This document shows, in pieces, positions 34,937-43,881 of a DNA stretch of 64,000 nt (its first letter is position 1; each line of letters starts with the position of its first letter). The stretch covers positions 10,275 through 74,274 of the forward strand of contig CAZCAC010000035.1 in NCBI GenBank assembly GCA_964496575.1, in the 5' to 3' direction. The notes beneath the pieces were generated by a model that made no database searches, was not told the DNA's origin, and worked only from the letters and a program-made list of their open reading frames with translations. The stretch is from CAZCAC01 sp964496575. GTDB taxonomy: Bacteria > Planctomycetota > UBA1135 > GCA-002686595. Made by a program: the position numbers and the translations under genes.

Positions 34937-37828
34937 TCAGCGTCGAGTATCGGTGCGCAGGGACTCCGGCGTGCGCAGGAGGATCTCGGCGTCCTCCACG
35001 AACGTCGCTCGCTCACGCACACCGGCGACCTGGTAGTCGATCGTGAGCGTCTTGACGACGCCCGGAACGGGATCCGTGAAGGCGCCGTTGTAGCTGCCGG
35101 CGTTCAGCTCGATGAGCGGGCCGTCGATCCAGCCGGCGGCCACCTGCTCCGTGACGTCGAGGAACGTCTCGTTCGCCCCGTAGGTTGCGTGGAGGATCTC
35201 GACCGTCGCCCCCTCGGGCCAGTCCCGCGTGAGCACTCCAGGGTCCCACAGCTTCAATGGCCCGGCCAGCGCCGCGGAGTCCCCGTCCTGACGCACGTTG
35301 AAGCGCTCGACGATCGGAGCCGTGGCCACTCGCGAACGAACCGCCATCTTCTCGATCCCCGGGAACACCGGGTCGTACATCTCGCGGATCTCCTCGAGGC
35401 CCAGGTACGGCCCGTTGGTGTCCACCCAGGCGATCAGGCGGCGCAGATCTTCCGGGGGCACCTTCACGTCGTGGTGCTTTCCGCTCATCGCGTTGTGCAC
35501 GATTCGACTGCGCGGGGAAAAGGCCGACTCGGGAGCGAAGGTCTTCAAGGCGGACGGGTCCCACTGGCTGTAGCCCTCCACCACCAGCACCCCGGCGAGC
35601 GTGTCGGGCACGCCGCAGTCGTTCAGCTCCTTCTCCCGACCCCAGGGGATGACCCCGCCCACCAGCGTCAGGTAGGGCTCCAGGAAGGGCGTCGTCTCGT
35701 CCGGGCGAGTACGGAGCTTGGTGATCCGACCCTTGAACCGGAGCCCGGAGTCGCGCAGCGTCAGGTTCAGGCGGTCCACCGCCTGGCCCTCCCCCTGGTG
35801 GCACCGGGCGCAGTGCTCGTCGAAGACCGGCTGGGCGAAGCGCACGAAGCCGATCGTCTCGTCCCCCCAGGGCGGTGGCGTGATCTCCACCGGTCCCTTG
35901 CGGGCGGCGATGCTCGCGCCCGACATCGAGCCGAGGGGAGCGCGCGAGCCGGCGGCATGGCAGCCGCGGCAGCCCCGCACCTCGCCGGGCATGACCCCGG
36001 TGAAGGAGCGCATGTTGTGCACGCAGCGATAGTCTTCGTCGAGCAACTGGAAGTAGACCGCGTCCCCCGCCGGCAGCTCGAAGCAGACCGACCCGTCCGC
36101 CTCCACCGGCACCGTGCCCAGGACCTGCTTGACCGCCTCCGCCTGGAAGGCCCCCACCGAGGGGCCGTCGTGCTGAACCGACTTCAGCCACGTCGAGTAC
36201 GTCTTGGGGACCATCTTGACGATCCGCAGGTACTTCACCTTCTCCCGGGGGATCTCCGGCGCGCCCTGGAAGACGTCGCTGCTGTGGAGCACCCCGTGAG
36301 CGGGCTTCTCGCCGCTGCCGAGCTCCGGCCACGCCACCCGATCCGGCAGGATGCGCGGCCGCGGTCGAGGCTCGACCGGCATCGCGTACAGGGCGTTGTG
36401 CTCGCCCTCGTACAGGAGCTCACGATTGCCGTGAACATCCATCAGGTAGAGGCGGAAGTGCCAGCCGTTGTCGGTCGCGTTGTTGTAGAGGTGACCTCCC
36501 TCGCGGGCGGACACCAGGAAGACCTCCTCGCTCAGCGGATAGGGACTCTTGTAGGCGTAGAGCTCCCCGGACGCGTGGTAGGAGTCGGACTCCGCCCGCT
36601 CCCGCGGGCCATCGCCGGTCTCCGGCCAGGGGATGTCGGCGGTCACCTTGGTCAGCCCGTCCGGATAGTTGAGCCCCGCGTTCGGATCGATGATGCCGAT
36701 GCAGCCGTCGAACCACGCGTGGTGGCCGACGGCGCAGAACATGATGCGCTCGCTGCCGGGGATCGAGCGCGCCTCGGTGAGCACGTCGGGCCAGGCGCTC
36801 TGGTTGCCCCAGAGCGAGGTCACCCCGGTGCCGTCGGGGTTGCAGCTCCAGAGGCTCTGCACCCGCCACAAGGGCTTGTCCGTGTACTCCCAGCGGGTGT
36901 AGACGATGCGTCCGTCGTTCAGGACCGACGGCATGTAGTCCGGCTCGCTGTTCCGGCTGGTGATGTAGATGTTCTTCCCGTCGGCATCGCACCGCGCCAG
37001 CGCGAAGGCGTAGGTCATCGGCATGCAGCGCACGTAGGTGTTGGTGCGCGACGTACTGAACATGAGGTGCCCGTCCGGCAGGTAGACGGGATCGAGGTCG
37101 TCGTAGTCCCCGCGGGTGAGCTGCCGGAATCCCGAGCCGTCCACCCCGACCTCGTAGAGGTGGAAGGACAGATCCTCCTCGGGCTGGAAGCTGAAGACGA
37201 CCTTCGTGCCGTCGAAGGACAGGTCCGGGCGCCAGAAGGAGCCGGCCCGACCGGGGAGCAGGTCACGGACCGGGCTGTCCGGGTCGAGGCCTTCGAGCAC
37301 CAGGAGCCGCCCACCCGAGGCGGCCATGTAGCCGTTGCGGTGGCGCGCCTCGTGCCCCCACTCCACCGTCGCCGGCCGCCACAGCTTTCCCTTGCGCGGA
37401 TAGGTCGGGTAAGGGTTGTCCACCAGGAGGATCTCGTCGAAGTCGACGACCGGGTCCGCCAGCATGATCCCGCGCTTGACGCGGCGCACGGCGAGGTAGA
37501 GCTCTCTCGCCCGGTCCTCGGCCTCCGCGGTCACGAGGCGCTCTTCCAGCGCCTCCAACTCCGCCAGGGCCGACGCGAGGTCCGGGGCACCCGGCGCGAC
37601 GGCGACACGTCCCGCCATGGCGCGCGCCCAGCCGATCTCCTGCGCGACCCGCTCGAGGGTCGGCGCGTCCCCCGCCTGAAAGAGCCAGTCCACCTCGAGG
37701 GCGTCGCCACCCTCGGCTGCGTGGGCACCTCCTCCGACTTGAAGGCCACACGCGACGAATCCCACGCCCGCCAGCAGGAGGGCACGAGTGCAACGGGGCA
37801 GGCCCCGGCTCGACCGGAAGTCAATCAT
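34937..37828 (-). CDS. Secreted HzsA-related dihaem protein
   Basis: 963 aa from ATG 37828, which gives a signal sequence (RCTRALLLAGVGFVACGLQV). A helical domain (about 50-130, LEALEERLVTAEAEDRAREL) leads to the hallmark phrase DPVVDFDEILLVDN shared with the paralogue at 18049. The propeller has WRPDLSFDGTKVVFSFQPEE, YLPDGHLMFSTSRTNTYVRC and NDGRIVYTRWEYTDKPLWRV. Haem c motifs CRGCH and CARCH begin at residues 620 and 673. The tail has an extra beta-rich segment. No catalytic function can be assigned; the family is named for similarity to hydrazine synthase alpha. The gene follows the 77-nt hairpin and precedes the RpiB-like gene by 20 nt. Confidence 0.8.
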   Translation of the reverse strand: MIDFRSSRGLPRCTRALLLAGVGFVACGLQVGGGAHAAEGGDALEVDWLFQAGDAPTLERVAQEIGWARAMAGRVAVAPGAPDLASALAELEALEERLVTAEAEDRARELYLAVRRVKRGIMLADPVVDFDEILLVDNPYPTYPRKGKLWRPATVEWGHEARHRNGYMAASGGRLLVLEGLDPDSPVRDLLPGRAGSFWRPDLSFDGTKVVFSFQPEEDLSFHLYEVGVDGSGFRQLTRGDYDDLDPVYLPDGHLMFSTSRTNTYVRCMPMTYAFALARCDADGKNIYITSRNSEPDYMPSVLNDGRIVYTRWEYTDKPLWRVQSLWSCNPDGTGVTSLWGNQSAWPDVLTEARSIPGSERIMFCAVGHHAWFDGCIGIIDPNAGLNYPDGLTKVTADIPWPETGDGPRERAESDSYHASGELYAYKSPYPLSEEVFLVSAREGGHLYNNATDNGWHFRLYLMDVHGNRELLYEGEHNALYAMPVEPRPRPRILPDRVAWPELGSGEKPAHGVLHSSDVFQGAPEIPREKVKYLRIVKMVPKTYSTWLKSVQHDGPSVGAFQAEAVKQVLGTVPVEADGSVCFELPAGDAVYFQLLDEDYRCVHNMRSFTGVMPGEVRGCRGCHAAGSRAPLGSMSGASIAARKGPVEITPPPWGDETIGFVRFAQPVFDEHCARCHQGEGQAVDRLNLTLRDSGLRFKGRITKLRTRPDETTPFLEPYLTLVGGVIPWGREKELNDCGVPDTLAGVLVVEGYSQWDPSALKTFAPESAFSPRSRIVHNAMSGKHHDVKVPPEDLRRLIAWVDTNGPYLGLEEIREMYDPVFPGIEKMAVRSRVATAPIVERFNVRQDGDSAALAGPLKLWDPGVLTRDWPEGATVEILHATYGANETFLDVTEQVAAGWIDGPLIELNAGSYNGAFTDPVPGVVKTLTIDYQVAGVRERATFVEDAEILLRTPESLRTDTRR

Positions 37829-37837
37829 GAAGACATG

Positions 37838-37914
37838 GTACGGTACCAGGTCAGAATCCGCCGCTATCGCTGAACGGTTCGGCAATAGCGGCGGATTCTG
37901 ACCAGGTACCGTAC
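37838..37914. repeat. Near-perfect 77-nt palindrome (MITE/REP-like hairpin)
   Basis: Arms of 30 nt (37838-37867 and 37885-37914) are reverse complements with a single mismatch, starting GTACGGTACC. The 17-nt centre (GCTGAAC-G-GTTCGGC) is itself almost fully self-paired, so the whole element folds into one long hairpin. It fills the gap between the kinase-TPR gene, whose TAG stop (37914-37916) begins at its edge, and the HzsA-like start 10 nt away. Near-identical arms suggest a recent mobile element or a conserved terminator/attenuator. Confidence 0.75.
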
Positions 37915-40826
37915 TACCGGAGCAGCGGTTCCAGCTCCTTGCGGAACGGGGCCGACTCGGGGAGTCGGTCGATGGCGGCTCGCGCAGCCTCGGCGGCGCG
38001 CTTCCCGTCACCCGTCGCGGCGTAGGCCCGCGCCAGCGTGCCCAGGTACCTCGGCACCGAGTGTCCCGTCCTCTCATCCGCGGCGAGGGCGAGCTCGAGC
38101 GCTTCCTCGGGGTCTCCGAGACCGGCGGACTCGCAGGAGAGCAGCAGCGCCGCGCAGGCCTGCAACGCCGTCGCCGGTGCACCCGGCGCGCGGGCGGCGC
38201 GGCGGCGAGAGTCGAGGATCGTATCGAGCAGCGGGCGCGCCTCCTCGAGCCGTCCGGTTTTCGTGTAGAGCTCCGCGAGGGTGCCGGACGTGTCGAGGGT
38301 CTCGGGATGGTCCTCGCCGAGGAGCTCACGCTGCCGGTCCAGTGACTCGACCAGGAGCGGCTCCGCCTCCTCGAGCTCCCCGAGCTCTAGGAGGACCGAA
38401 GCGAGCAGGTAGCGATTGACCAGCACTTCCGGTGCCCCGGAGCCCAGCGATTCGACCTGCAGGTCGATCGCCTCGCGATACAGGTCGACGGCCTCCTCGT
38501 CACGGCCCAGGGAGGTGAGGTTCTGCGCCAGGCCGACCATCGAGTCCGCGACGTCGGCGTGCGCGGGACCCAGCGCCTCGACGCGCCTCTCCAGGAGGTC
38601 CTCGTGCAGGGTGACCGCCTCCTCGTAGCGGCCTTGCATGGTGTAGACGATCGCCAGGTTGTTCCAGGTGCCGAGCGTGTAGGGATTCTCGGACCCCAGC
38701 CGCCGCTCGCGAATCTCCAGGAGCTCCTCGCTCTCGGCGAAGCGCCCCAGTACCGAGAGGTCCCAGGCCAGGTTGTCCATCGAATCGATCGTCCCGGGGT
38801 GGTCGTCGCCCAGCACCCGGCGCCTGGCTTCCAGGACAGCGCGGTTCTCCTCCAGCGCCTCCTCGTGTCGCCCCTGGGCGCGCAACCCCTCGATCCGATT
38901 CGACCGGGCGCGGAGCGTGTCGTAGTGCTCCGGTCCCAGGAGGCGCAGCCGGGACTCGAAGATCCGTTCGGCCAGCTCGTCACGCTCCGCATGGCGGTCG
39001 AGGTCGCCGCACAGGACCGAGAGGTTCTCCAGGACGGAGATCGTCCTCTCGTGCTCCTCCCCGACCGCCGCGGTCATCATCTCGAGAGACTCCTGGAGCT
39101 TCTCCTCTGCTTCCTCGGTCCGCCCGCACAGGGTGTAGAGATGACCGAGGTTGTTCAGCAGCTGAGCGAGCTCCTTCGAGGGTCCATGGGTCCGCTCGAG
39201 CGCGGCCACGCACTCGAGGATCAGCGACTCGCACTCGTCGAGGCGCATCTGCTTCACCCGCAGGCGGCTCAGCTGGGAGGCCGCGTGGACGAGCTGTCGA
39301 TCATCGGGCTCGAAGGTCGCGCGGGCGATCGCGACCGCGGACTCGAGGTGCGGTTCCGACTCGTCGAGGAACCCGAGGTTCCGGTAGGCGGCGCCGATCG
39401 TCCGGGCGATCCGGGAGTGGATCCGCGGCTTGGAGGCGAAGTCCGTCGCGACCTGCCCGGCGGAGCGATCCAGGAGCTCGCGCACGGTGACCCCGCGACC
39501 GTCCCGGCGAGGGTCGAGCGAGGCGAGCATCTCCTCGAGGAAGGTCGTGACCGCGTCCGACTCCTCCAGCGACTCCTCCGCCTCCACGCGAGCGGCGGCC
39601 TCGGCGATCCGCGCCGCCGCTTCCTCCTCCCGGGCCTGGTCGGTCTCCTCGAGGGCCAGCTCCACCTCCTCGCGCGCCTCCTTCTCCCTGGTCTGCGCCT
39701 CCCTGGCGAGGTCGCGCTCGTCGCTCACCCGGACGAGGCTCCAGACCAGCGCGCCCGCCGCGGCGAGGAGCGCCGCCGCGACCGCCGAGGAGGCGAACAC
39801 GAACACGCGGTGACGGCGAACGAACTTCCGCACGCGATAGGAGTTGCTCGGCGGCCCCGCGTGAACCGGCTCGTGAGCCAGGTGGTGGGCGATGTCCTCG
39901 GCCAGCTCGGTGGCGGCCGCGTAGCGTCGATCGCGGTCCTTCTCGAGCGCCTTCATGACGATCCAGTCGAGGTCGCCGCGCAGTCCCTTGATCAGAGCGG
40001 TGGGAGGCGTCCGGCGGGAGCGGGCGACCACGGGCAGCCTCTCGCCGAGCCCGCTGACGCGCGACGACGGCTTGGCCGGGGTGATCTCGCGAATGTGGCG
40101 CAGGAGGTCGCCGAGCTCGTGGATCCCCGTGCCCTCCAGCTTGAAGGGCAGCGTCCCGGTCAGGAGCTCGTACAGTAGGACACCGAGAGCGTAGACGTCC
40201 GCGCGCGTATCGACGTCGCGCCCCGCGGACTGCTCCGGCGGCATGTACTCCGGCGTGCCGATCACCTGGAACTCTCCGGTGGCGAGGCTCGAGTCGGTCA
40301 GCGGCTTCTCCATCGCCTTGGCGACCCCGAAATCGATCACCTTCGGGAGCGGAGCGCCGTCGACCTGCGCGACGAGCACGTTCGAGGGCTTCAGGTCGCG
40401 GTGGAGGATCCCCTTCTGGTGTGCGTGCTGCACGGCGAGGCAGACGTTGCGGAAGAGCTCGAGCCGCTCGTCGGTCGAGAGCCCTTGCTCGTCGGCGAAC
40501 TCGGTGAGGGGCACGCCGGGGACGAGCTCCATGACGAAGTACGGCCGCCCGGTGGAGGTGACGCCGGCGTCGTGGACCTTGGCGATCGACGGGTGGCTCA
40601 TCATCGCCATCGCCTGCCGCTCGGCCTCGAAGCGCGCGACGACCTGCTTGGTGTCCATGCCGAGCTTGATGATCTTCAGCGCGACGTGTCGCTGCACCGG
40701 CACGGTCTGCTCGGCCCGGTACACCGTGCCGAAGCCGCCTTCGCCGATGCTCTCGAGGATGCGGTAGTTGCCGATGACGGTCCCGGGGCCTTCGATCGAG
40801 GGGATTGATTCCTCCATGCCGCTCAC
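37914..40826 (-). CDS. Ser/Thr protein kinase with membrane helix and C-terminal TPR array
   Basis: 970 aa (970 codons from ATG 40826; ATG 40817 is also possible). The Hanks kinase domain is intact: GEGGFGTVYRA, Lys51 (ALKII), HRDLKPSNV (Asp144), DFG (165-167), GTPEYMPPEQ and DVYALGVLLYELLTG. A single membrane helix at about 340-365 (VFVFASSAVAAALLAAAGAL) is followed by a charged coiled coil (about 370-430). About ten TPR units follow (for example AQLLNNLGHLYTLCGRTEEA, TWNNLAIVYTMQGRYEEAVT). It resembles the large planctomycete and myxobacterial kinase-TPR family, often encoded with an ECF sigma factor; none is adjacent here. The stop codon lies at the edge of the hairpin repeat. Confidence 0.9.
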   Translation of the reverse strand: MSGMEESIPSIEGPGTVIGNYRILESIGEGGFGTVYRAEQTVPVQRHVALKIIKLGMDTKQVVARFEAERQAMAMMSHPSIAKVHDAGVTSTGRPYFVMELVPGVPLTEFADEQGLSTDERLELFRNVCLAVQHAHQKGILHRDLKPSNVLVAQVDGAPLPKVIDFGVAKAMEKPLTDSSLATGEFQVIGTPEYMPPEQSAGRDVDTRADVYALGVLLYELLTGTLPFKLEGTGIHELGDLLRHIREITPAKPSSRVSGLGERLPVVARSRRTPPTALIKGLRGDLDWIVMKALEKDRDRRYAAATELAEDIAHHLAHEPVHAGPPSNSYRVRKFVRRHRVFVFASSAVAAALLAAAGALVWSLVRVSDERDLAREAQTREKEAREEVELALEETDQAREEEAAARIAEAAARVEAEESLEESDAVTTFLEEMLASLDPRRDGRGVTVRELLDRSAGQVATDFASKPRIHSRIARTIGAAYRNLGFLDESEPHLESAVAIARATFEPDDRQLVHAASQLSRLRVKQMRLDECESLILECVAALERTHGPSKELAQLLNNLGHLYTLCGRTEEAEEKLQESLEMMTAAVGEEHERTISVLENLSVLCGDLDRHAERDELAERIFESRLRLLGPEHYDTLRARSNRIEGLRAQGRHEEALEENRAVLEARRRVLGDDHPGTIDSMDNLAWDLSVLGRFAESEELLEIRERRLGSENPYTLGTWNNLAIVYTMQGRYEEAVTLHEDLLERRVEALGPAHADVADSMVGLAQNLTSLGRDEEAVDLYREAIDLQVESLGSGAPEVLVNRYLLASVLLELGELEEAEPLLVESLDRQRELLGEDHPETLDTSGTLAELYTKTGRLEEARPLLDTILDSRRRAARAPGAPATALQACAALLLSCESAGLGDPEEALELALAADERTGHSVPRYLGTLARAYAATGDGKRAAEAARAAIDRLPESAPFRKELEPLLR

Positions 40827-40909
40827 TATGCGCAGCGAGTCGGGGCTCGTCGTCGCTCAACGCCGCCTGTCGATCCTCCGGACAAGCGGATATCCAGACC
40901 AAAAACCCG

Positions 40910-41647
40910 TCACTTCCCGCGGCCCCGGCCGCCTCCATTCCCGGGGCTCTTTCCGCCGCCGCTCCTGGACGAGTAGGTCTCGAGCTGCTGCGGCGACAAG
41001 ATCTGCGAGAGCTCGTCCAGGTGGGTCTGGTGGTCGATCCTCTTCTGCTCGCCGAGGACCTGCTCGTCATCCCCTGCCTTCCACCGCCGCATCAGATCGG
41101 CGTCGCGCTCGTACCTGGCCAGGAGCTCCGAGCGCACCGCCTCGGACTGGTGCGGGGTGAGCTCGAGCCAGCTGCCGAGCCTCTGCATCGTCCGGTCCAG
41201 CTCCGCCACCCTGCCGTCCAGCTTCTTCTGGATCGCTGCCTGCGTCTCCTCCAGGCGGATCTCCGAGAGGGTGCTCGCGACCTGCTCCTTGAAGAGCGCC
41301 GTCTCCTTCGGGGTGCTCCTCGCCAGCGCCCCTCCACTCGCCAGCGCATCGGCCACCTCGTCGCGAAAGGCGTCGAACTCCTCGCGCGGCAGGAACTCGT
41401 CGGTGACGGGAGCGCGCGGCGTCGGAAGAGGGCGCAGCTCGAGCGCCGAGAGCCGATCGCGCAAGGCCTGGTTCTCCTCGGTCAGCGTCTCCACGCGCGC
41501 CAGGAGCTCGCTGTCCGGCACGAGCACTTCCTCGGGCGGCGCTGTCCGTCCCCCCGTCTCCGAGGCGGTCAGGTTGACGAGGCTGGTCGCGAGGGCCACC
41601 GCGCAGAGGACCAGAGCGACGATGGAGAGGATCAGGGGGTTCTTCAT
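40910..41647 (-). CDS. Membrane-anchored coiled-coil protein, Spy/periplasmic-sensor-like
   Basis: 245 aa with an N-terminal anchor or signal (NPLILSIVALVLCAVALATS). A coiled coil follows (ELLARVETLTEENQALRDRL). Helical segments with LELTPHQSEAVRSELLARYE and LSQILSPQQLETY resemble the LTxxQ repeats of Spy/CpxP-type periplasmic proteins. The C-terminus is a Gly/Arg-rich tail (GGGKSPGNGGGRGRGK), probably disordered. No family is assigned with confidence. The gene starts 15 nt after the YbjQ-like gene and ends 83 nt before the kinase-TPR gene, all on one strand. Confidence 0.6.
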   Translation of the reverse strand: MKNPLILSIVALVLCAVALATSLVNLTASETGGRTAPPEEVLVPDSELLARVETLTEENQALRDRLSALELRPLPTPRAPVTDEFLPREEFDAFRDEVADALASGGALARSTPKETALFKEQVASTLSEIRLEETQAAIQKKLDGRVAELDRTMQRLGSWLELTPHQSEAVRSELLARYERDADLMRRWKAGDDEQVLGEQKRIDHQTHLDELSQILSPQQLETYSSRSGGGKSPGNGGGRGRGK

Positions 41648-41662
41648 GAGCTTCGGATGGTC

Positions 41663-41983
41663 CTACTCCTTCTCGAGCTTGACCGCCGTCCCGTAGGCGA
41701 GGAGCTCGGCCGCGCCGGCCATCACCTGGGAGGTGGTGAAGCGGACGTTGATCACCGCGTCCGCGCCGAGCTTCTCCGCCTGCTCCACCATCCGATTGGT
41801 GGCTGCGTTGCGGCACTCGACGAGCATCTCGGTGTACTCCTTGACCTCCCCGCCGACGAGCGTCCGCAGCCCGGCGAGGATGTCCTTGCCCACGTGCTTG
41901 GCCCGGATCGTGCTCCCCCGGACGAGGCCGACTGACTCGGTGATGCGATGACCCGGAACGAAATCGGTGTTGACGATGTGCAT
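41663..41983 (-). CDS. YbjQ/UPF0145-family protein
   Basis: 106 aa from ATG 41983 with GAGGAA about 7 nt upstream; the longer upstream frame is rejected because it has no recognisable sequence. The pattern GHRITESVGLVRGSTIRAKH, then LAGLRTLVGGEVKEYTEMLV and EKLGADAVINVRFTTSQVMA, then AELLAYGTAV, covers the whole YbjQ family. It forms a small pentameric fold sometimes called heavy-metal-binding; the physiological role is unsettled. It is cytoplasmic. It lies 11 nt after one small membrane protein gene and 15 nt before the coiled-coil gene, so it is in the same operon. Confidence 0.85.
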   Translation of the reverse strand: MHIVNTDFVPGHRITESVGLVRGSTIRAKHVGKDILAGLRTLVGGEVKEYTEMLVECRNAATNRMVEQAEKLGADAVINVRFTTSQVMAGAAELLAYGTAVKLEKE

Positions 41984-41994
41984 GGGGTTCCTCG

Positions 41995-42231
41995 TTAGAG
42001 ATCGTTCTTCAGGTGCTGATCCTGCTCGCGGTCCTCGAAGCGCTCCCAGAGCATCGAAGCGAGGACCAGCACGAAGCCGATCCCGGCCGCGCCCAGTCCG
42101 ATCTGGATCGGCAGGGGGAGCTGCTGGAGCCAGGGCCACACGGCCCGCAGGGGTTCGATGATCCAGGTCAGGACGACGACGGCGCCGGCCGCGACGAGAA
42201 GAACACCGATGAGGCGTACGAGCCGGGTCAT
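41995..42231 (-). CDS. Small two-helix membrane protein
   Basis: 78 aa from ATG 42231, whose ATG overlaps the TGA of the upstream gene (ATGA). Two hydrophobic helices, LIGVLLVAAGAVVVLTWIIE and IQIGLGAAGIGFVLVLASML, are followed by a charged tail (WERFEDREQDQHLKNDL). The second helix and tail match the upstream neighbour (GGSLILAGLILVLASMVMEN), so the two are tandem paralogues. I do not recognise a function. They may form a hetero-oligomer in the inner membrane. Confidence 0.65.
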   Translation of the reverse strand: MTRLVRLIGVLLVAAGAVVVLTWIIEPLRAVWPWLQQLPLPIQIGLGAAGIGFVLVLASMLWERFEDREQDQHLKNDL

Positions 42232-42455
42232 CGCTCTTCTCCTCGTTCGTTTCGAGAGTCCGCGACGTTCTCCATGACCATCGAGGCGAGAACCAGGATC
42301 AGGCCGGCCAGGATCAGGCTCCCGCCGACCTGCAGGGCCAGCGGCAGATCGATGAAGCGCAGGAGCTGGCGTGCGCCGTAGTAGAGCGCGCTCGCCCCGA
42401 CGAACAGCAGCCCGCCTCGCCAGAGCACGAGGCCGAGAATCTGTGCCTGCTTCAC
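42228..42455 (-). CDS. Small two-helix membrane protein, paralogue of its neighbour
   Basis: 75 aa if the GTG at 42455 is the start (VKQAQILGLVLW); no ATG is available before the conserved part, and GGAG lies directly next to the GTG, so the true start may differ. Two helices (ILGLVLWRGGLLFVGASALY and LQVGGSLILAGLILVLASMV) and a charged tail (ENVADSRNERGEER) mirror the downstream gene. The stop codon overlaps the next start. It begins 65 nt after the DHDPS-like gene. Confidence 0.6.
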   Translation of the reverse strand: MKQAQILGLVLWRGGLLFVGASALYYGARQLLRFIDLPLALQVGGSLILAGLILVLASMVMENVADSRNERGEER

Positions 42456-42520
42456 CTCCGGAGAGTACGGTGCCGGGACGGGTTGCGCTACCCGGTGGCG
42501 AATCTTGTCCCGGGATCGCA

Positions 42521-43453
42521 CTACGCCGAGAAGAGCTCCGGCAACTCGGCCCGGGCGAGGGGACGCAGCCGGTGCGCTTCGGAGCCGGGTATCGAGCGGT
42601 AGGGCCAGCGCATCCTCGATCCGACGTCGGCCCATCCACCGATCAGGGCCAGCAGCCGGTCGCAGGCTCCGTTGCAGTAGCGTCCCTCGCGCAGGAACGG
42701 AGCGATGTGTCGATCCATGAAGCGACGAACGCGCTTCTCCACCTCCAGCGCCGCCGGAAGATCGTCGCAGATCTGCCGCCACCAGCGCTGCGCTCCCGCG
42801 GGGTGCAGGCAGGCGACGTTGGAGTAGGCGCCGTGCGCCCCCCGCGCGAAACCGCTGGCCAGGTGATGGCCAGGCACGAAGAGGCTCAGGTGTCCCACGT
42901 GCCGACGCATCCCGGCGTACCAGTCATCGTCGCCGTCGGCGACCTTCACGCCGACCAGCGCCGGCACCTCGCGGGCCAGCCTGCCGAGCTCGGCGGGGGT
43001 CAACAGCCGCTTGGCGTGGGGGGGCTGGTAGAGTACGAGGCCGATGCCGCGAGCCTCGTCGGCCAGACGGGTAAGGAATTCCACCGCCTCCGGCTCGCTC
43101 ACCGGGTACCAATCCGGAAGGATCACTTGCAGCGCCCCGGGGGCGAGGGGCACGCAGCGACGCAGCCGCTCGAGCGAGAGCTGGGCGCTCATGTGGCTGG
43201 CGCCGATCTGGAAGGGCATTCCCGAGCGCTGGCAACGTTCGGCCAGCAACTCGGCCAGGCGATCGAACTCCTCCTCGGTGAGGGTGTGAAACTCACCGGC
43301 CGTCCCGCAGGAGTAGATCCCGTCCACGCCGGCGTCGATCAGGACGTCGATCTCGTCCGCGACACGAACGAGGTCGAGGGAGTCGTCCTCGTTCCACGCG
43401 AGCAACAGGGTGGCCCAGTTGCCGCGGATCTGTTCGCTCTCGAGAGGTCTCAT
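42521..43453 (-). CDS. Dihydrodipicolinate synthase/N-acetylneuraminate lyase-family aldolase
   Basis: 310 aa from ATG 43453, supported by GGAAGAAG 4 nt upstream; ATG 43471 in frame is an alternative. The class I aldolase TIM barrel has GIYSCGTAGEFHTLTEEEFD (the GTTGE-type loop), the active-site Tyr in GIGLVLYQPP, and the Schiff-base Lys in PALVGVKVADGDDD. Such enzymes cleave or form 2-keto acid bonds with pyruvate. The divergent SCGTAGEF loop and HPAGAQRWWRQI region mean it is probably not the lysine-pathway enzyme but one for a sugar acid or sialic-acid-like substrate. It is the first gene of the minus-strand run. Confidence 0.82.
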   Translation of the reverse strand: MRPLESEQIRGNWATLLLAWNEDDSLDLVRVADEIDVLIDAGVDGIYSCGTAGEFHTLTEEEFDRLAELLAERCQRSGMPFQIGASHMSAQLSLERLRRCVPLAPGALQVILPDWYPVSEPEAVEFLTRLADEARGIGLVLYQPPHAKRLLTPAELGRLAREVPALVGVKVADGDDDWYAGMRRHVGHLSLFVPGHHLASGFARGAHGAYSNVACLHPAGAQRWWRQICDDLPAALEVEKRVRRFMDRHIAPFLREGRYCNGACDRLLALIGGWADVGSRMRWPYRSIPGSEAHRLRPLARAELPELFSA

Positions 43454-43881
43454 CACTTCTTCCAGGCTCATCGTCGATGATGCCGAGGCCGGTGTCCACG
43501 CCGCAGTCTCTCCCGCGTGATCTCCTCCCGAGGAGGGAGCGGGCCGATCCCCTCCCACGGCCATGGCCAGGCGAGAAGCCCCTCGGGTACTCGTGAGGGT
43601 GCTCTGGCTCTCGAGAGCGAGGAGCGATGATCGAAGAATCCGGTTCACCGGTCGTTCCAGCTCCGGCACGGGCGATTCCACCGGTGACGAACCCCTCACC
43701 TCGCCCTCCCGGACGGTCGACAGACAGAAGAGCCGATGTCCGCTCACGCCGCTCGTAACCCTCCTGTCAACAGCCTGTCCGTCGCGGGAAGATGCCATAT
43801 AGTGGGTTCACCCTGGAATTCGCATTCTGGTACTCCAGGTAGACCAGCGCCGAAGATCCCCGAGCTCAAGACGCGAACGCG
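43454..43881. other. Divergent intergenic region upstream of the DHDPS-like and PA/M28 genes
   Basis: About 428 bp with no credible gene. It should contain promoters for both directions. TATAGT at 43798-43803 could be a plus-strand -10 box and TTGACA lies nearby on the minus strand, but neither has a convincing partner box. Confidence 0.4.

Noticed and set aside
35189..37873. 894-codon plus-strand open frame opposite the HzsA-like gene
   Set aside because: Same reason: codon-usage mirror of the real minus-strand gene.
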